Source: Clostridiales bacterium
GTDB lineage: Bacteria; Bacillota; Clostridia; Christensenellales; CAG-138
DNA length: 5,476 nucleotides
Direction of reading: 5' to 3'
NCBI GenBank assembly: GCA_019416935.1
Contig: DXWI01000028.1
Coordinates: 1-5,476 of the forward strand
The notes below the pieces were generated by a model. That model was given only the letters and a program-made list of their open reading frames with translations, ran no database searches and was not told the DNA's origin. Below, in pieces: positions 1-5,476 of the stretch (its first letter is position 1; each line of letters opens with the position of its first letter). A program made the translations under genes and the position numbers.

Positions 1-74
1 GAGTTGTGATAAGATATATACATCATAAATGAAATCGATTGCAATAATTGTTGGAATTTTCTGGAGAATATCGG

Positions 75-794
75 ATGCGAATCACAATATTGGGCGCAGG
101 GGCGATGGGGATGCTGTTCGGGGGATACCTGTCGAAAGAAAACGAAGTATGGCTGTTGGATGTGGATGAGACACGGGTTCGAAAGATCGAAGCGGACGGG
201 GTCATGATTCGGGAAACGGACGGAGATAGGGTCTTTCATCCGCATGCTGCCGTGGCTTCCACGGGCTTGGGCGAGATGGATCTGGTGCTGGTCTTTGTGA
301 AGGCAATGTACACAGAGTCTGCGCTGGAGACGAATAGACGACTGATCGGGCCGAACACCTACTTGATGACCTTGCAGAACGGCGCGGGGCATGAGAAGAA
401 GCTGCTGCGGTTTGCGGACCGGAAGCATGTGATCATCGGATCGACGCAGCACAACAGTTCGATCATCGGGAACGGATATGTGAATCACGGCGGCGGCGGC
501 AAGACCAGCATCGGGCTGCTGGATGGGAACAGTATGTCATTGACACCGATTGCTGAAAATTTAACAAAATGTGGATTCGATTGCAAAACTTCGGATGAAG
601 TGAAGCGGCAAATCTGGACGAAGCTGTTCATTAATACGGCGGCGAGCTCGTTGACTGGCGTACTGCAGGTACCGCTGGGGTTTATCCTGCTGTGCTTGGG
701 TTTGCACAGGGTTATCAGCCGGTCGCAGGATTTAACTGGGGCGCAAAACACTATGATCGCGTTAAGAAGTCCTTTTGGTTTTCCGCATGGGTGA
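75..794 (+). pseudogene. panE: 2-dehydropantoate 2-reductase (ketopantoate reductase), C-terminally truncated
   Basis: The family reduces 2-dehydropantoate to pantoate with NADPH in the cytoplasm, a step towards pantothenate and CoA; some members act on other 2-keto acids. ATG 75 is chosen over the upstream TTG 48 because a GGAG at 63-66 sits 8 nt before it and the protein then begins directly with the Rossmann strand. Visible motifs are the dinucleotide loop GAGAMG (residues 7-12), K76 in VFVK, N102 in LQNGAG, and the catalytic-type K183 and N187 in WTKLFINTA. Family-like sequence runs to about residue 204 (VPLGFI, near base 686). Residues 205-239 (LLCLGLHRVISRSQD and onward) are an out-of-frame reading of a MATE transporter gene, ending at TGA 792-794. 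A normal protein has about 300 residues, so most of the C-terminal helical domain, including substrate-binding residues, is missing. A functional enzyme is unlikely. The family call is firm; the panE symbol is less so, since paralogues are common. Confidence 0.85.
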
Positions 795-1192
795 GCGTGA
801 TATCTGTGACGGCTGTTGCTATTGTAGCGGCAATCATTGCACCGTGGCTCATGCAGGTGTTCACGGAATCGGATGCGGAAATGATTGAAATTGGCGTGGT
901 TGCCATCCGTACACAATGCCTAGCAATGCCGAGTGTGGCGTGGGTCATTATTGTAAACATGACATATGCAGGACTTGGAAAGGCGGCAGGTGCTGCGGTG
1001 CTGAGTATGCTTCGACAGGGCCTATTTTTTATCCCGATGACAATTCTGTTGCCACGTCTTTACGGGGTATATGGACTTGCTTCGGTACAGGGCGCAGCTG
1101 ATATGTTGACATTGCTGGTCAGCTTGCCGCTCAGCATTACAATCCTTCGGGAAATTAATAGAAAAAAGAAAGAGCAAACAATAGTGACATAA
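683..1192 (+). pseudogene. MATE-family efflux transporter, C-terminal fragment
   Basis: MATE proteins are 12-helix inner-membrane antiporters of about 450 residues that export cationic drugs or metabolites using Na+ or H+ gradients. Only about the last 165-170 residues are present. The fragment starts in the signature GFAQGYQPVAGFNWGAK, typical of the second half of the MepA-like branch. Four hydrophobic stretches follow (about residues 29-53, 76-96, 100-120 and 128-152, counted from base 692). A short Lys-rich tail precedes the TAA at 1190-1192. The first start codon in frame is GTG 692, which lies inside the conserved motif and has no ribosome site, so it is not a credible natural start. 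The frame is open upstream but there reads through panE sequence in the wrong frame. Family-like residues seem to begin near base 683-686, exactly where panE homology ends. The reading frame has no internal stop, which suggests a recent truncation or an assembly join. Substrate cannot be inferred. Confidence 0.85.
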
Positions 1193-1196
1193 TTAC

Positions 1197-1202
1197 AAGG
1201 AG
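1197..1202 (+). promoter_or_regulatory. Ribosome binding site of the YhcH-family gene
   Basis: AAGGAG lies 10 nt before ATG 1213 and directly after the MATE stop codon. It supports this start. It also suggests that the YhcH-family gene was translated from the same transcript as the transporter. Confidence 0.75.
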
Positions 1203-1212
1203 TTAATTAAGT

Positions 1213-1644
1213 ATGAGATTATGGTATGATTTGACAGAGCCTAAGTTTACAATTGCATTTTCGTTTCTAAACCGCACAGATCTTGCAGGACTCCCCGAAG
1301 GCTGGATCGAACTGGATAACGGTGTGCGTGCAAGTGTACAGCACTATACGACCATGGTGGCCGATGCACTGTCCTTTGAAACGCATGAAAGGTTTTTTGA
1401 CATCCAGTATCTCATCGAGGGAAAAGAGTTTGTCGGCTGTGTGAGCCGCAAGGAATTGGTGGAAAAAACCGCGTATAATGCCGAGAACGACATCACCTTC
1501 TATGAAGAACCGGCTCTGTCTGGTGCAGTGCTGCTCGAAGCGGGCGATTACGTCATACTTGCGCCGGAGGATGCGCACAAACCTAGATGCATAGCTGGCC
1601 AAGCCATGCCGGTCAAAAAAATAGTAATAAAAGTGCCGGTATAA
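1213..1644 (+). CDS. YhcH/YjgK/YiaL family protein (DUF386, cupin-like)
   Basis: This 143-residue protein matches the YhcH/YjgK/YiaL family in length (about 150) and motifs. Characterised relatives include E. coli NanQ (YhcH, an N-acetylneuraminate anomerase), TabA (YjgK) and EbgC, the small subunit of evolved beta-galactosidase. The fold is a cupin-like beta barrel that usually binds a metal. Visible hallmarks are LPEG near residues 27-30, the block FETHERFFDIQYLIEG (55-70) with E56, H58, D63 and Q65, and the late block PEDAHKP (118-124) with H122, followed by VKKIVIKV (134-141). H58, D63 or E56 and H122 are the likely metal ligands, by analogy with the family. ATG 1213 is preceded by a good AAGGAG, and the gene starts 20 bp after the MATE fragment. 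No sialic-acid or other sugar genes are visible here, so the substrate is open. It appears intact. Confidence 0.9.
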   Translation: MRLWYDLTEPKFTIAFSFLNRTDLAGLPEGWIELDNGVRASVQHYTTMVADALSFETHERFFDIQYLIEGKEFVGCVSRKELVEKTAYNAENDITFYEEPALSGAVLLEAGDYVILAPEDAHKPRCIAGQAMPVKKIVIKVPV

Positions 1645-1723
1645 GGATGAGCAGCCGGTAACGACTGTAGTTATTGGCCGTATATTCTCTTGTTCGGCCT
1701 AAAGTGCCAAAGTGTATGATGGA

Positions 1724-1769
1724 AAGCCGCCCGAATATTATTGCCGGACGGCTTAATGTTTGGGTTTTG
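1724..1769 (+). terminator. Probable rho-independent terminator after the YhcH-family gene
   Basis: AAGCCGCCCG (1724-1733) pairs with CGGACGGCTT (1745-1754) to give a 10-position stem with a single C/A mismatch and an 11-nt AT-rich loop. It is followed by a moderately T-rich tail (TGTTTGGGTTTTG). It lies 79 nt after the stop codon and upstream of the queA promoter, the expected place to close the upstream transcript. The tail is interrupted by Gs, so termination may be incomplete. Confidence 0.5.
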
Positions 1770-1906
1770 CTTGCAGGAAATGCTCATAGACGGGGAATTA
1801 CTTGTCCCGTTTGTGGCGGCGAAACGGACGGAGAAGAGGACTCCTTTCCGATCAAAGCTGTGAGCCTCTACAAAAACAAGCCTCCATCCCATTTAATGAC
1901 CGCATG

Positions 1907-1937
1907 GAATAGACTTGCGCAACAAAGCGGTCTATTC
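1907..1937. promoter_or_regulatory. Candidate operator: inverted repeat around the queA -35 box
   Basis: GAATAGAC (1907-1914) and GTCTATTC (1930-1937) are perfect 8-bp inverted arms with a 15-bp centre. The left arm abuts the -35 box and the right arm abuts the -10 box. The centre begins with TTGCGCAA (1915-1922), itself a perfect palindrome overlapping the -35 hexamer. A dimeric protein bound here would block RNA polymerase. The symmetry is seen directly; the regulatory role is inferred and the regulator is unknown. Confidence 0.5.
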
Positions 1938-1943
1938 TATAAT
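1915..1943 (+). promoter_or_regulatory. Sigma-A/sigma-70-type promoter of the queA operon
   Basis: TTGCGC (1915-1920) as the -35 box and a consensus TATAAT (1938-1943) as the -10 box are separated by exactly 17 bp. Transcription would start near 1949-1951, giving a leader of only about 25 nt before the TTG start of queA. That leaves no room for a preQ1 riboswitch in the leader, so any control from this promoter would act at the DNA level or later. Confidence 0.75.
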
Positions 1944-1961
1944 ATGAACCGTAGTAATGAT

Positions 1962-1978
1962 GGAGTGTAGGCCGATTG
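1962..1978 (+). promoter_or_regulatory. Ribosome binding site and TTG start of queA
   Basis: GGAG (1962-1965) lies 10 nt before TTG 1976. The next residues, KTSDFYYDLP, are the usual extreme N-terminus of QueA, and no ATG or GTG in frame fits better. The gene therefore uses a TTG start, which may lower translation of the first gene in the operon. Confidence 0.7.
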
Positions 1979-3001
1979 AAAACGAGTGATTTTTATTATG
2001 ATCTGCCGCCGGAGCTGATTGCTCAGACCCCGGCCGCTGTTCGCTCAGATTCCAGATTGCTGATCTATAACCGGGACACGCAGTCGATTACCGACGGCGT
2101 GTTTTGTGATATCGTTCAGCATCTTAATCCGGGCGACGTCCTTGTACGCAACACGACGCGAGTGATTCCGGCGCGCCTTTTCGGAACCCGCGCGGATACC
2201 GGCGGCCACATGGAGCTGCTGCTGCTCAAACGCTTGGAAAACGATGTTTGGGAGTGCCTGGCAAAGCCGGCAAGAAGGGCCAGAGCGGGACAGGTTTACC
2301 AGATCAGCGACGAGCTTTCCGCTTGCGTTGTGGGCGACACGGACGCCGAAGGCGGAAAGCGGATCAAGCTGATCTACGATGGAATTCTGGAGGAGATTTT
2401 GGACCGCGTCGGGCAGATGCCGCTGCCGCCATACATTACCGAGCGCCTGAACGATCAAACCCGCTATCAGACCGTATATGCCAATGAGAGCGGCTCCGCA
2501 GCGGCGCCGACCGCCGGACTGCATTTTACGACCGCGCTGCTCGACGAGATTCGGGCCATGGGGGTAGAGGTGGTGGATGTGCTGCTGCATGTCGGCCTTG
2601 GCACATTCCGACCGGTTTCTGCCGAGCGTGTGGAGGATCACCATATGCATTCGGAGTATTACCGCGTTGCGGAGGAAGCTGCGGCGCGTATCAATCGAGC
2701 GCGGCAGAACGGCGGCCGGATCATCGCGGTTGGCACAACCTCGGCCCGCACGCTCGAGAGCGTAACGACGCCGGATGGAATCGTGCATGCACAGTCGGGA
2801 TGGACGAGCATATTTATTACCCCCGGATACCGGTTCCGTGCGGTGGATGCGCTGATTACCAATTTCCATTTGCCGGAATCAACGCTGTTGATGCTCGTAT
2901 CGGCGCTGTCTTCGCGGGAGGAGATGCTGCGGGTATACCGGCATGCCGTTTCGCAGCGCTATCGATTTTTCAGCTTTGGGGACGCCATGCTGATTGAATA
3001 G
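1976..3001 (+). CDS. queA: S-adenosylmethionine:tRNA ribosyltransferase-isomerase
   Basis: QueA transfers and isomerises the ribosyl part of S-adenosylmethionine onto preQ1-modified tRNA, making epoxyqueuosine at wobble position 34 of GUN-anticodon tRNAs (Asp, Asn, His, Tyr). The 341-residue length is normal. Motifs along the protein are MKTSDFYYDLP (1-11), SDSRLL (24-29), GDVLVRNTTRVIPARLFG (53-70), GQMPLPPYI (146-154), the hallmark AAPTAGLHFT (176-185), LLHVGLGTFRPV (203-214), MHSEYY (224-229), AVGTTSARTLE (251-261), TNFHLPESTLLMLVSA (295-310) and FFSFGDAMLI (331-340). It begins with TTG after a clear promoter and leads the operon. Its substrate, tRNA carrying preQ1, is made by Tgt, encoded 11 bp downstream. 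The pair is conserved in many bacteria. No sign of damage. Confidence 0.97.
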   Translation: MKTSDFYYDLPPELIAQTPAAVRSDSRLLIYNRDTQSITDGVFCDIVQHLNPGDVLVRNTTRVIPARLFGTRADTGGHMELLLLKRLENDVWECLAKPARRARAGQVYQISDELSACVVGDTDAEGGKRIKLIYDGILEEILDRVGQMPLPPYITERLNDQTRYQTVYANESGSAAAPTAGLHFTTALLDEIRAMGVEVVDVLLHVGLGTFRPVSAERVEDHHMHSEYYRVAEEAAARINRARQNGGRIIAVGTTSARTLESVTTPDGIVHAQSGWTSIFITPGYRFRAVDALITNFHLPESTLLMLVSALSSREEMLRVYRHAVSQRYRFFSFGDAMLIE

Positions 3002-3012
3002 GATGGGGAAGA

Positions 3013-4134
3013 ATGGAACATTTTCACTTTGAACTGTTAAAAACCTGCAAGCAGTCGGGTGCTCGCCTTGGATTGCTGCATACGCCGCATGGCACGATTG
3101 AAACGCCTTGCTATATGCCCGTTGGGACACAGGCGACTGTGAAGGCTATGACGCCGCGTGATCTGGAGGATGTCAGGGCCAATATTATCCTCTCCAACAC
3201 CTACCATCTCTATATGCGGCCGGGGCATCGGCTGGTGGAGGAAGCTGGTGGGCTGCACCGCTTTATGCACTGGGATCGGCCGATTTTGACCGATAGCGGT
3301 GGCTTTCAGGTGTTCAGCCTTGCAAAGATGAACGATATCCGTGAGGATGGCGTGGAGTTTCGGTCGCACATCGATGGGAGCAAGCATTTCTTTACGCCGG
3401 AAAAGGTCATGGAGATCGAGCAGGCGCTGGGCGCAGACATTGCCATGTGCTTTGATGAATGCGCGCCCTACCCAAGCGACCATGCCTATACGCTGCGCGC
3501 AATGAACCGTACGCATCGGTGGGCGGCGCGCTGTCAGCAGGTTCATGACCGCGCGGACCAGGCGCTGTTTGGTATTGTACAGGGCGGAACCTATCGCGAT
3601 TTGAGAATAGAAAGTGCAAAGACAATCGCATCCATGGGGTTTATCGGCTATGGAATCGGAGGATTGAGCGTTGGCGAGCCCAAACCGGTCATGTACGGGA
3701 TGCTGGAAGAGATGATGCCCTATATGCCGGAGAACAAGCCGCGCTATCTGATGGGCGTTGGAAGCCCGGATTGCTTGCTGGAGGGGGTTTTGCGCGGAGT
3801 GGATATGTTTGACTGCGTGCTGCAAACCAGAAGCGCGAGAAACGGTCTGGCGCTTACCCGCTCCGGGAGGCTGATTCTGCGCAACGCCAAGTATGCGCAC
3901 GACTTTTCGCCAATCGAACCCACATGCGATTGTTATGCGTGCCGCACCGGATTCACGCGCGCGTACCTGCGCCATCTCTTCAAGGCGGATGAAATCCTTG
4001 CGGCGCAGTTGGTTACAATGCACAACCTGCGGTTCTCCCTGCGGCTGATGGAGGATGTGCGCAGGGCCATCCGCGAGGATCGCTTCGGTGATTTTGCCCG
4101 CGAGTTGTTGGAGGGGGGCATCTATACCAATTGA
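3013..4134 (+). CDS. tgt: tRNA-guanine transglycosylase (queuine/preQ1 tRNA-ribosyltransferase)
   Basis: Bacterial Tgt swaps guanine 34 of GUN-anticodon tRNAs for preQ1, the step before QueA. The 373-residue length is typical of this TIM-barrel family. Visible features are PVGTQATVK (36-44), SNTYHL (61-66), TDSGGFQVFS (93-102) with the general-base Asp94, FDEC (147-150), GIVQGG (187-192), YGIGGLSVGE (213-222), LMGVGSP (246-252), and GVDMFDC (262-268) holding the nucleophilic Asp, probably D264. The zinc site is CDCYAC (C305, C307, C310) with H337 of TMHN. The loop after the nucleophile reads QTRSARNG where PTRNARNG or PTRSGRNG is common, a mild variation. The gene starts at ATG 3013 with a purine-rich GGATGGGGAAG just upstream, overlapping the queA stop. 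It ends in TGATG, whose last three bases are the probable tsaE start. Confidence 0.97.
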   Translation: MEHFHFELLKTCKQSGARLGLLHTPHGTIETPCYMPVGTQATVKAMTPRDLEDVRANIILSNTYHLYMRPGHRLVEEAGGLHRFMHWDRPILTDSGGFQVFSLAKMNDIREDGVEFRSHIDGSKHFFTPEKVMEIEQALGADIAMCFDECAPYPSDHAYTLRAMNRTHRWAARCQQVHDRADQALFGIVQGGTYRDLRIESAKTIASMGFIGYGIGGLSVGEPKPVMYGMLEEMMPYMPENKPRYLMGVGSPDCLLEGVLRGVDMFDCVLQTRSARNGLALTRSGRLILRNAKYAHDFSPIEPTCDCYACRTGFTRAYLRHLFKADEILAAQLVTMHNLRFSLRLMEDVRRAIREDRFGDFARELLEGGIYTN

Positions 4135-4583
4135 TGCGGCGAGAATTCTTGTGTGAAACGGAAACGGACACACTGGCGCTCGGCAAGCGCTTGGGGACCC
4201 TGCTGCCTCCCGGCGCATTTGTTGCGCTCCACGGAGATTTGGGCGCGGGAAAAACGGTTTTTGTGCGGGGCATTGCGAGCGCGCTGGGCATCTCTGAGGT
4301 GACCAGCCCCACATTCACCATCGTACAGGAATACGACTCGTCGCCGCGGCTGCTTCATTTTGACGCGTACCGGCTTTCCGACGAGGACGAGCTGTATGCG
4401 ATTGGATTTGATGATTATCTGAGACAGGACGCAATCGCGGTAATGGAGTGGGCGGAACTGGTCGCAGACGCAATTCCGGCAAACCGGTTCGAAATACGGA
4501 TAGAGGGCGAGGGCGCCGGAACGCGCCGCGTTGCTGTATCCGCTTTGGACGCTGCCTGCGAGGAGGTGTTGGAACAGCTATGA
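4134..4583 (+). CDS. tsaE: tRNA t6A biosynthesis ATPase TsaE
   Basis: TsaE is the small ATPase that works with TsaB and TsaD to install the threonylcarbamoyl group on A37 of ANN-decoding tRNAs. It hydrolyses ATP to keep the complex turning over. The 149-residue protein has a Walker A loop GDLGAGKT (34-41), the switch-like SPTFTIVQEY (58-67), HFDAYRL (75-81) with the conserved Asp77, and EWAE (105-108), all standard for the family. ATG 4134 overlaps the tgt stop by one base (TGATG), so translation is probably coupled. TTG 4131, one codon earlier, is possible and lies nearer the GGAGGGGGG at 4110-4118. Its stop overlaps the tsaB start as ATGA. Confidence 0.95.
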   Translation: MRREFLCETETDTLALGKRLGTLLPPGAFVALHGDLGAGKTVFVRGIASALGISEVTSPTFTIVQEYDSSPRLLHFDAYRLSDEDELYAIGFDDYLRQDAIAVMEWAELVADAIPANRFEIRIEGEGAGTRRVAVSALDAACEEVLEQL

Positions 4584-5197
4584 TGATATTGGCATTGGAG
4601 ACAACGGCAAAGATCGCATCTGTTGCGCTGCTGGACGGCGAAACGGTTCTTGGCGTTCTATACTGCGATGCAGAAAAAAAGCATGCGGAAACGGTCCTGC
4701 CCGCCATTGAGCAACTGCTGGAACAGCAGAGAATCGGCCTGGAGCGGATCGATGCGTTTGCCGTTGATGTCGGTCCGGGCTCGTTTACGGGCGTGCGCAT
4801 CGGCATCTGCATTGCAAACGCGCTTGCCTATGCGCTGCACAAGCCGGTTATGATGGCGGATTCGCTGCGCGTACTCTGCCAAACGGCCGCAGACCAACAC
4901 GGCGAGGTGTGCGCGCTCATTGATGCGAGAAACGGAAATGCCTATGCTGCAAGATACGGGAACGGCATTTGTATCGAGGCGCCCAAGGCGGTGATACTGG
5001 AACCGTATCTGCGGCGGCTGCCCGAGGATATTGTGTTTGTGGGGGACGTCCTTCCGGTCTGTCAATCGCAGGCATACCCGAATGCGGTGTCGCTCGGACT
5101 TGCCGCGATCGCTTGCGGGAATGGCGGTGTGGCAGAGGCACGGCCGCTCTATCTGCGCCCCTCACAGGCGGAGCGCCTTGTGGGAGGCCGGAAATGA
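4580..5197 (+). CDS. tsaB: tRNA t6A biosynthesis dimerisation protein TsaB
   Basis: TsaB is the inactive ASKHA-fold paralogue that pairs with TsaD as the platform of the bacterial t6A transferase; it does not bind metal or catalyse. Hallmarks are MILALETTAKIASVAL (2-17), KKHAETVLPAIEQLL (33-47), VGPGSFTGVRIG (64-75), ALIDARNGNAYAA (112-124) and the C-terminal PLYLRPSQAE (189-198). From ATG 4580 it is 205 residues, at the short end for a family often near 220-240, with both conserved ends present. The start overlaps the tsaE stop (ATGA), with GGAGGTG at 4562-4568 upstream; ATG 4583 is an alternative. Longer in-frame starts further up run inside tsaE and are rejected. The last bases overlap the rimI start (ATGA). 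Confidence 0.95.
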   Translation: MMILALETTAKIASVALLDGETVLGVLYCDAEKKHAETVLPAIEQLLEQQRIGLERIDAFAVDVGPGSFTGVRIGICIANALAYALHKPVMMADSLRVLCQTAADQHGEVCALIDARNGNAYAARYGNGICIEAPKAVILEPYLRRLPEDIVFVGDVLPVCQSQAYPNAVSLGLAAIACGNGGVAEARPLYLRPSQAERLVGGRK

Positions 5198-5476
5198 GCG
5201 CCGTCTTTCGCGAAATGCGGAAAGCGGACGTCGGTCGTGTCCACGAGATCGAGTGCGCCTGTTTCCGCACGCCATGGTCGAAGCTTTCGCTGATGGGGGA
5301 GCTGCGGAACGATATCGCTGTGTATCTGGTGGCGGAGTGCGACGGCATTATTGTCGGGTATGGCGGCATGTGGGTTCTGTATGATGAAGCGCATGTGACC
5401 AACATCGCGGTGATGGCCCCCTACCGGCGCGCCGGTATTGCCCGGTCGCTGATGCTGCACTTGATGGAGCGAGCGA
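5194..5476 (+). CDS. rimI: Ribosomal-protein/TsaD-linked GNAT N-acetyltransferase RimI, 5' part (runs off the window)
   Basis: RimI-type GNAT enzymes acetylate the N-terminal amino group of proteins, classically ribosomal protein S18, using acetyl-CoA. ATG 5194 overlaps the tsaB stop (ATGA) and has GGGAGG (5182-5187) 6 nt upstream. The 94 codons present show the family pattern: FREMRKADVGRVHEIE (5-20), the RimI signature CFRTPWS (23-29), the beta strands VYLVAE (43-48) and IVGYGG (53-58), DEAHVTNIAV (64-73), and the acetyl-CoA loop YRRAGIA (77-83), where many relatives have RGKGIG. No stop codon occurs before the window ends. A full protein of about 145-155 residues is expected. The gene after tsaE-tsaB is very often rimI, followed by tsaD, which agrees with this call. 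Confidence 0.93.
   Translation, partial: MSAVFREMRKADVGRVHEIECACFRTPWSKLSLMGELRNDIAVYLVAECDGIIVGYGGMWVLYDEAHVTNIAVMAPYRRAGIARSLMLHLMERA

Larger units (their letters stand above)
1645..1975. other. Intergenic region between the YhcH-family gene and queA
   Basis: These 331 bases hold no gene I can support. The first part has a weak 5-bp G/C hairpin (GGCCG 1676-1680 with CGGCC 1695-1699, 14-nt loop). A stronger terminator-like hairpin follows at 1724-1754. The stretch 1770-1900 shows no recognisable signal. The last 70 bases carry the queA promoter, a nested palindrome and the queA ribosome site. Short open frames exist on both strands but overlap these signals and resemble no family I know. 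Confidence 0.7.

Noticed and set aside
1..74. Promoter for panE in the AT-rich first 74 bases
   Set aside because: No pair of -35 and -10 hexamers with 16-18 bp spacing is convincing. The region is cut by the window edge.
530..600. Locally AT-richer stretch inside panE as a possible second recombination point
   Set aside because: The protein stays family-like through this stretch and into the K183/N187 motif, so there is no evidence of a second junction.
1720..1863. Short + strand open frame reading LQEMLIDGELLVPFVAAK, which looks protein-like
   Set aside because: Its only ATG starts lie at or after the terminator hairpin, with no ribosome site, and it gives at most about 35 residues. It might be a gene remnant, but nothing supports it.
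1671..1892. 73-codon minus strand ORF in the intergenic region
   Set aside because: No recognisable domain, no clear promoter or ribosome site, and it overlaps the forward terminator.
1674..1970. 98-codon + strand ORF containing CPVCGG, suggestive of a zinc-binding protein
   Set aside because: It starts at a TTG without a ribosome site, crosses the terminator hairpin and the queA promoter, and the rest of the sequence resembles no family. A single CxxC is not enough.
1944..1975. preQ1 riboswitch before queA
   Set aside because: The expected leader is only about 25 nt and lacks the C-rich/A-rich pseudoknot elements of the class I aptamer.
3037..4314. 425-codon minus strand ORF opposite tgt and tsaE
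   Set aside because: It is a shadow of strongly conserved tgt and tsaE coding sequence. Its composition (many Arg, His and Gln residues, no domain) is typical of antisense reading of GC-rich genes.
4448..4579. Upstream extension of tsaB to a start at 4448
   Set aside because: The extra residues are Arg/Gly-rich out-of-frame tsaE sequence. The family N-terminus begins at ATG 4580.

Overview
The window looks like a chromosomal piece of a moderately GC-rich Firmicute, most likely a Clostridia-type gut anaerobe. This is inferred from the protein style, the strong AGGAGG-like ribosome sites, the use of TTG starts and the queA-tgt / tsaE-tsaB-rimI housekeeping block. No species can be named from the sequence alone. 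All supported genes are on the + strand.

Region 1 (about 1-1192) is a broken junction. A 2-dehydropantoate 2-reductase (ketopantoate reductase) gene starts normally at 75. It keeps its Rossmann domain and the first part of its C-terminal domain, then loses homology at about 684-690, where the C-terminal third of a MATE-family efflux transporter begins in another reading frame. Both genes are truncated at the same point, so this is either a genomic deletion or rearrangement, or an assembly join.

Region 2 (1213-1644) is an intact YhcH/YjgK/YiaL-family gene (the family of NanQ, TabA and EbgC), 20 bp after the MATE stop. It was probably co-transcribed with the transporter.

Region 3 (1645-1975) has no convincing gene. 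It holds a terminator-like hairpin (1724-1754) that would end the upstream unit. It also holds a strong sigma-A-type promoter (TTGCGC, 17 bp, TATAAT) for the downstream unit. An 8-bp perfect inverted repeat brackets the -35 box and abuts the -10 box, which is a good candidate operator.

Region 4 (1976 to the end) is a tight operon, queA-tgt-tsaE-tsaB-rimI, with one short gap and then overlapping stop/start codons. queA and tgt make queuosine at tRNA position 34. tsaE and tsaB belong to the t6A machinery for position 37. rimI is a GNAT N-acetyltransferase cut off by the window edge. The block joins two anticodon-loop modification pathways under one probable promoter. I found no strong evidence for an entirely new biological system. 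The most unusual items are the panE/MATE chimera and the palindromic promoter of the tRNA-modification operon.
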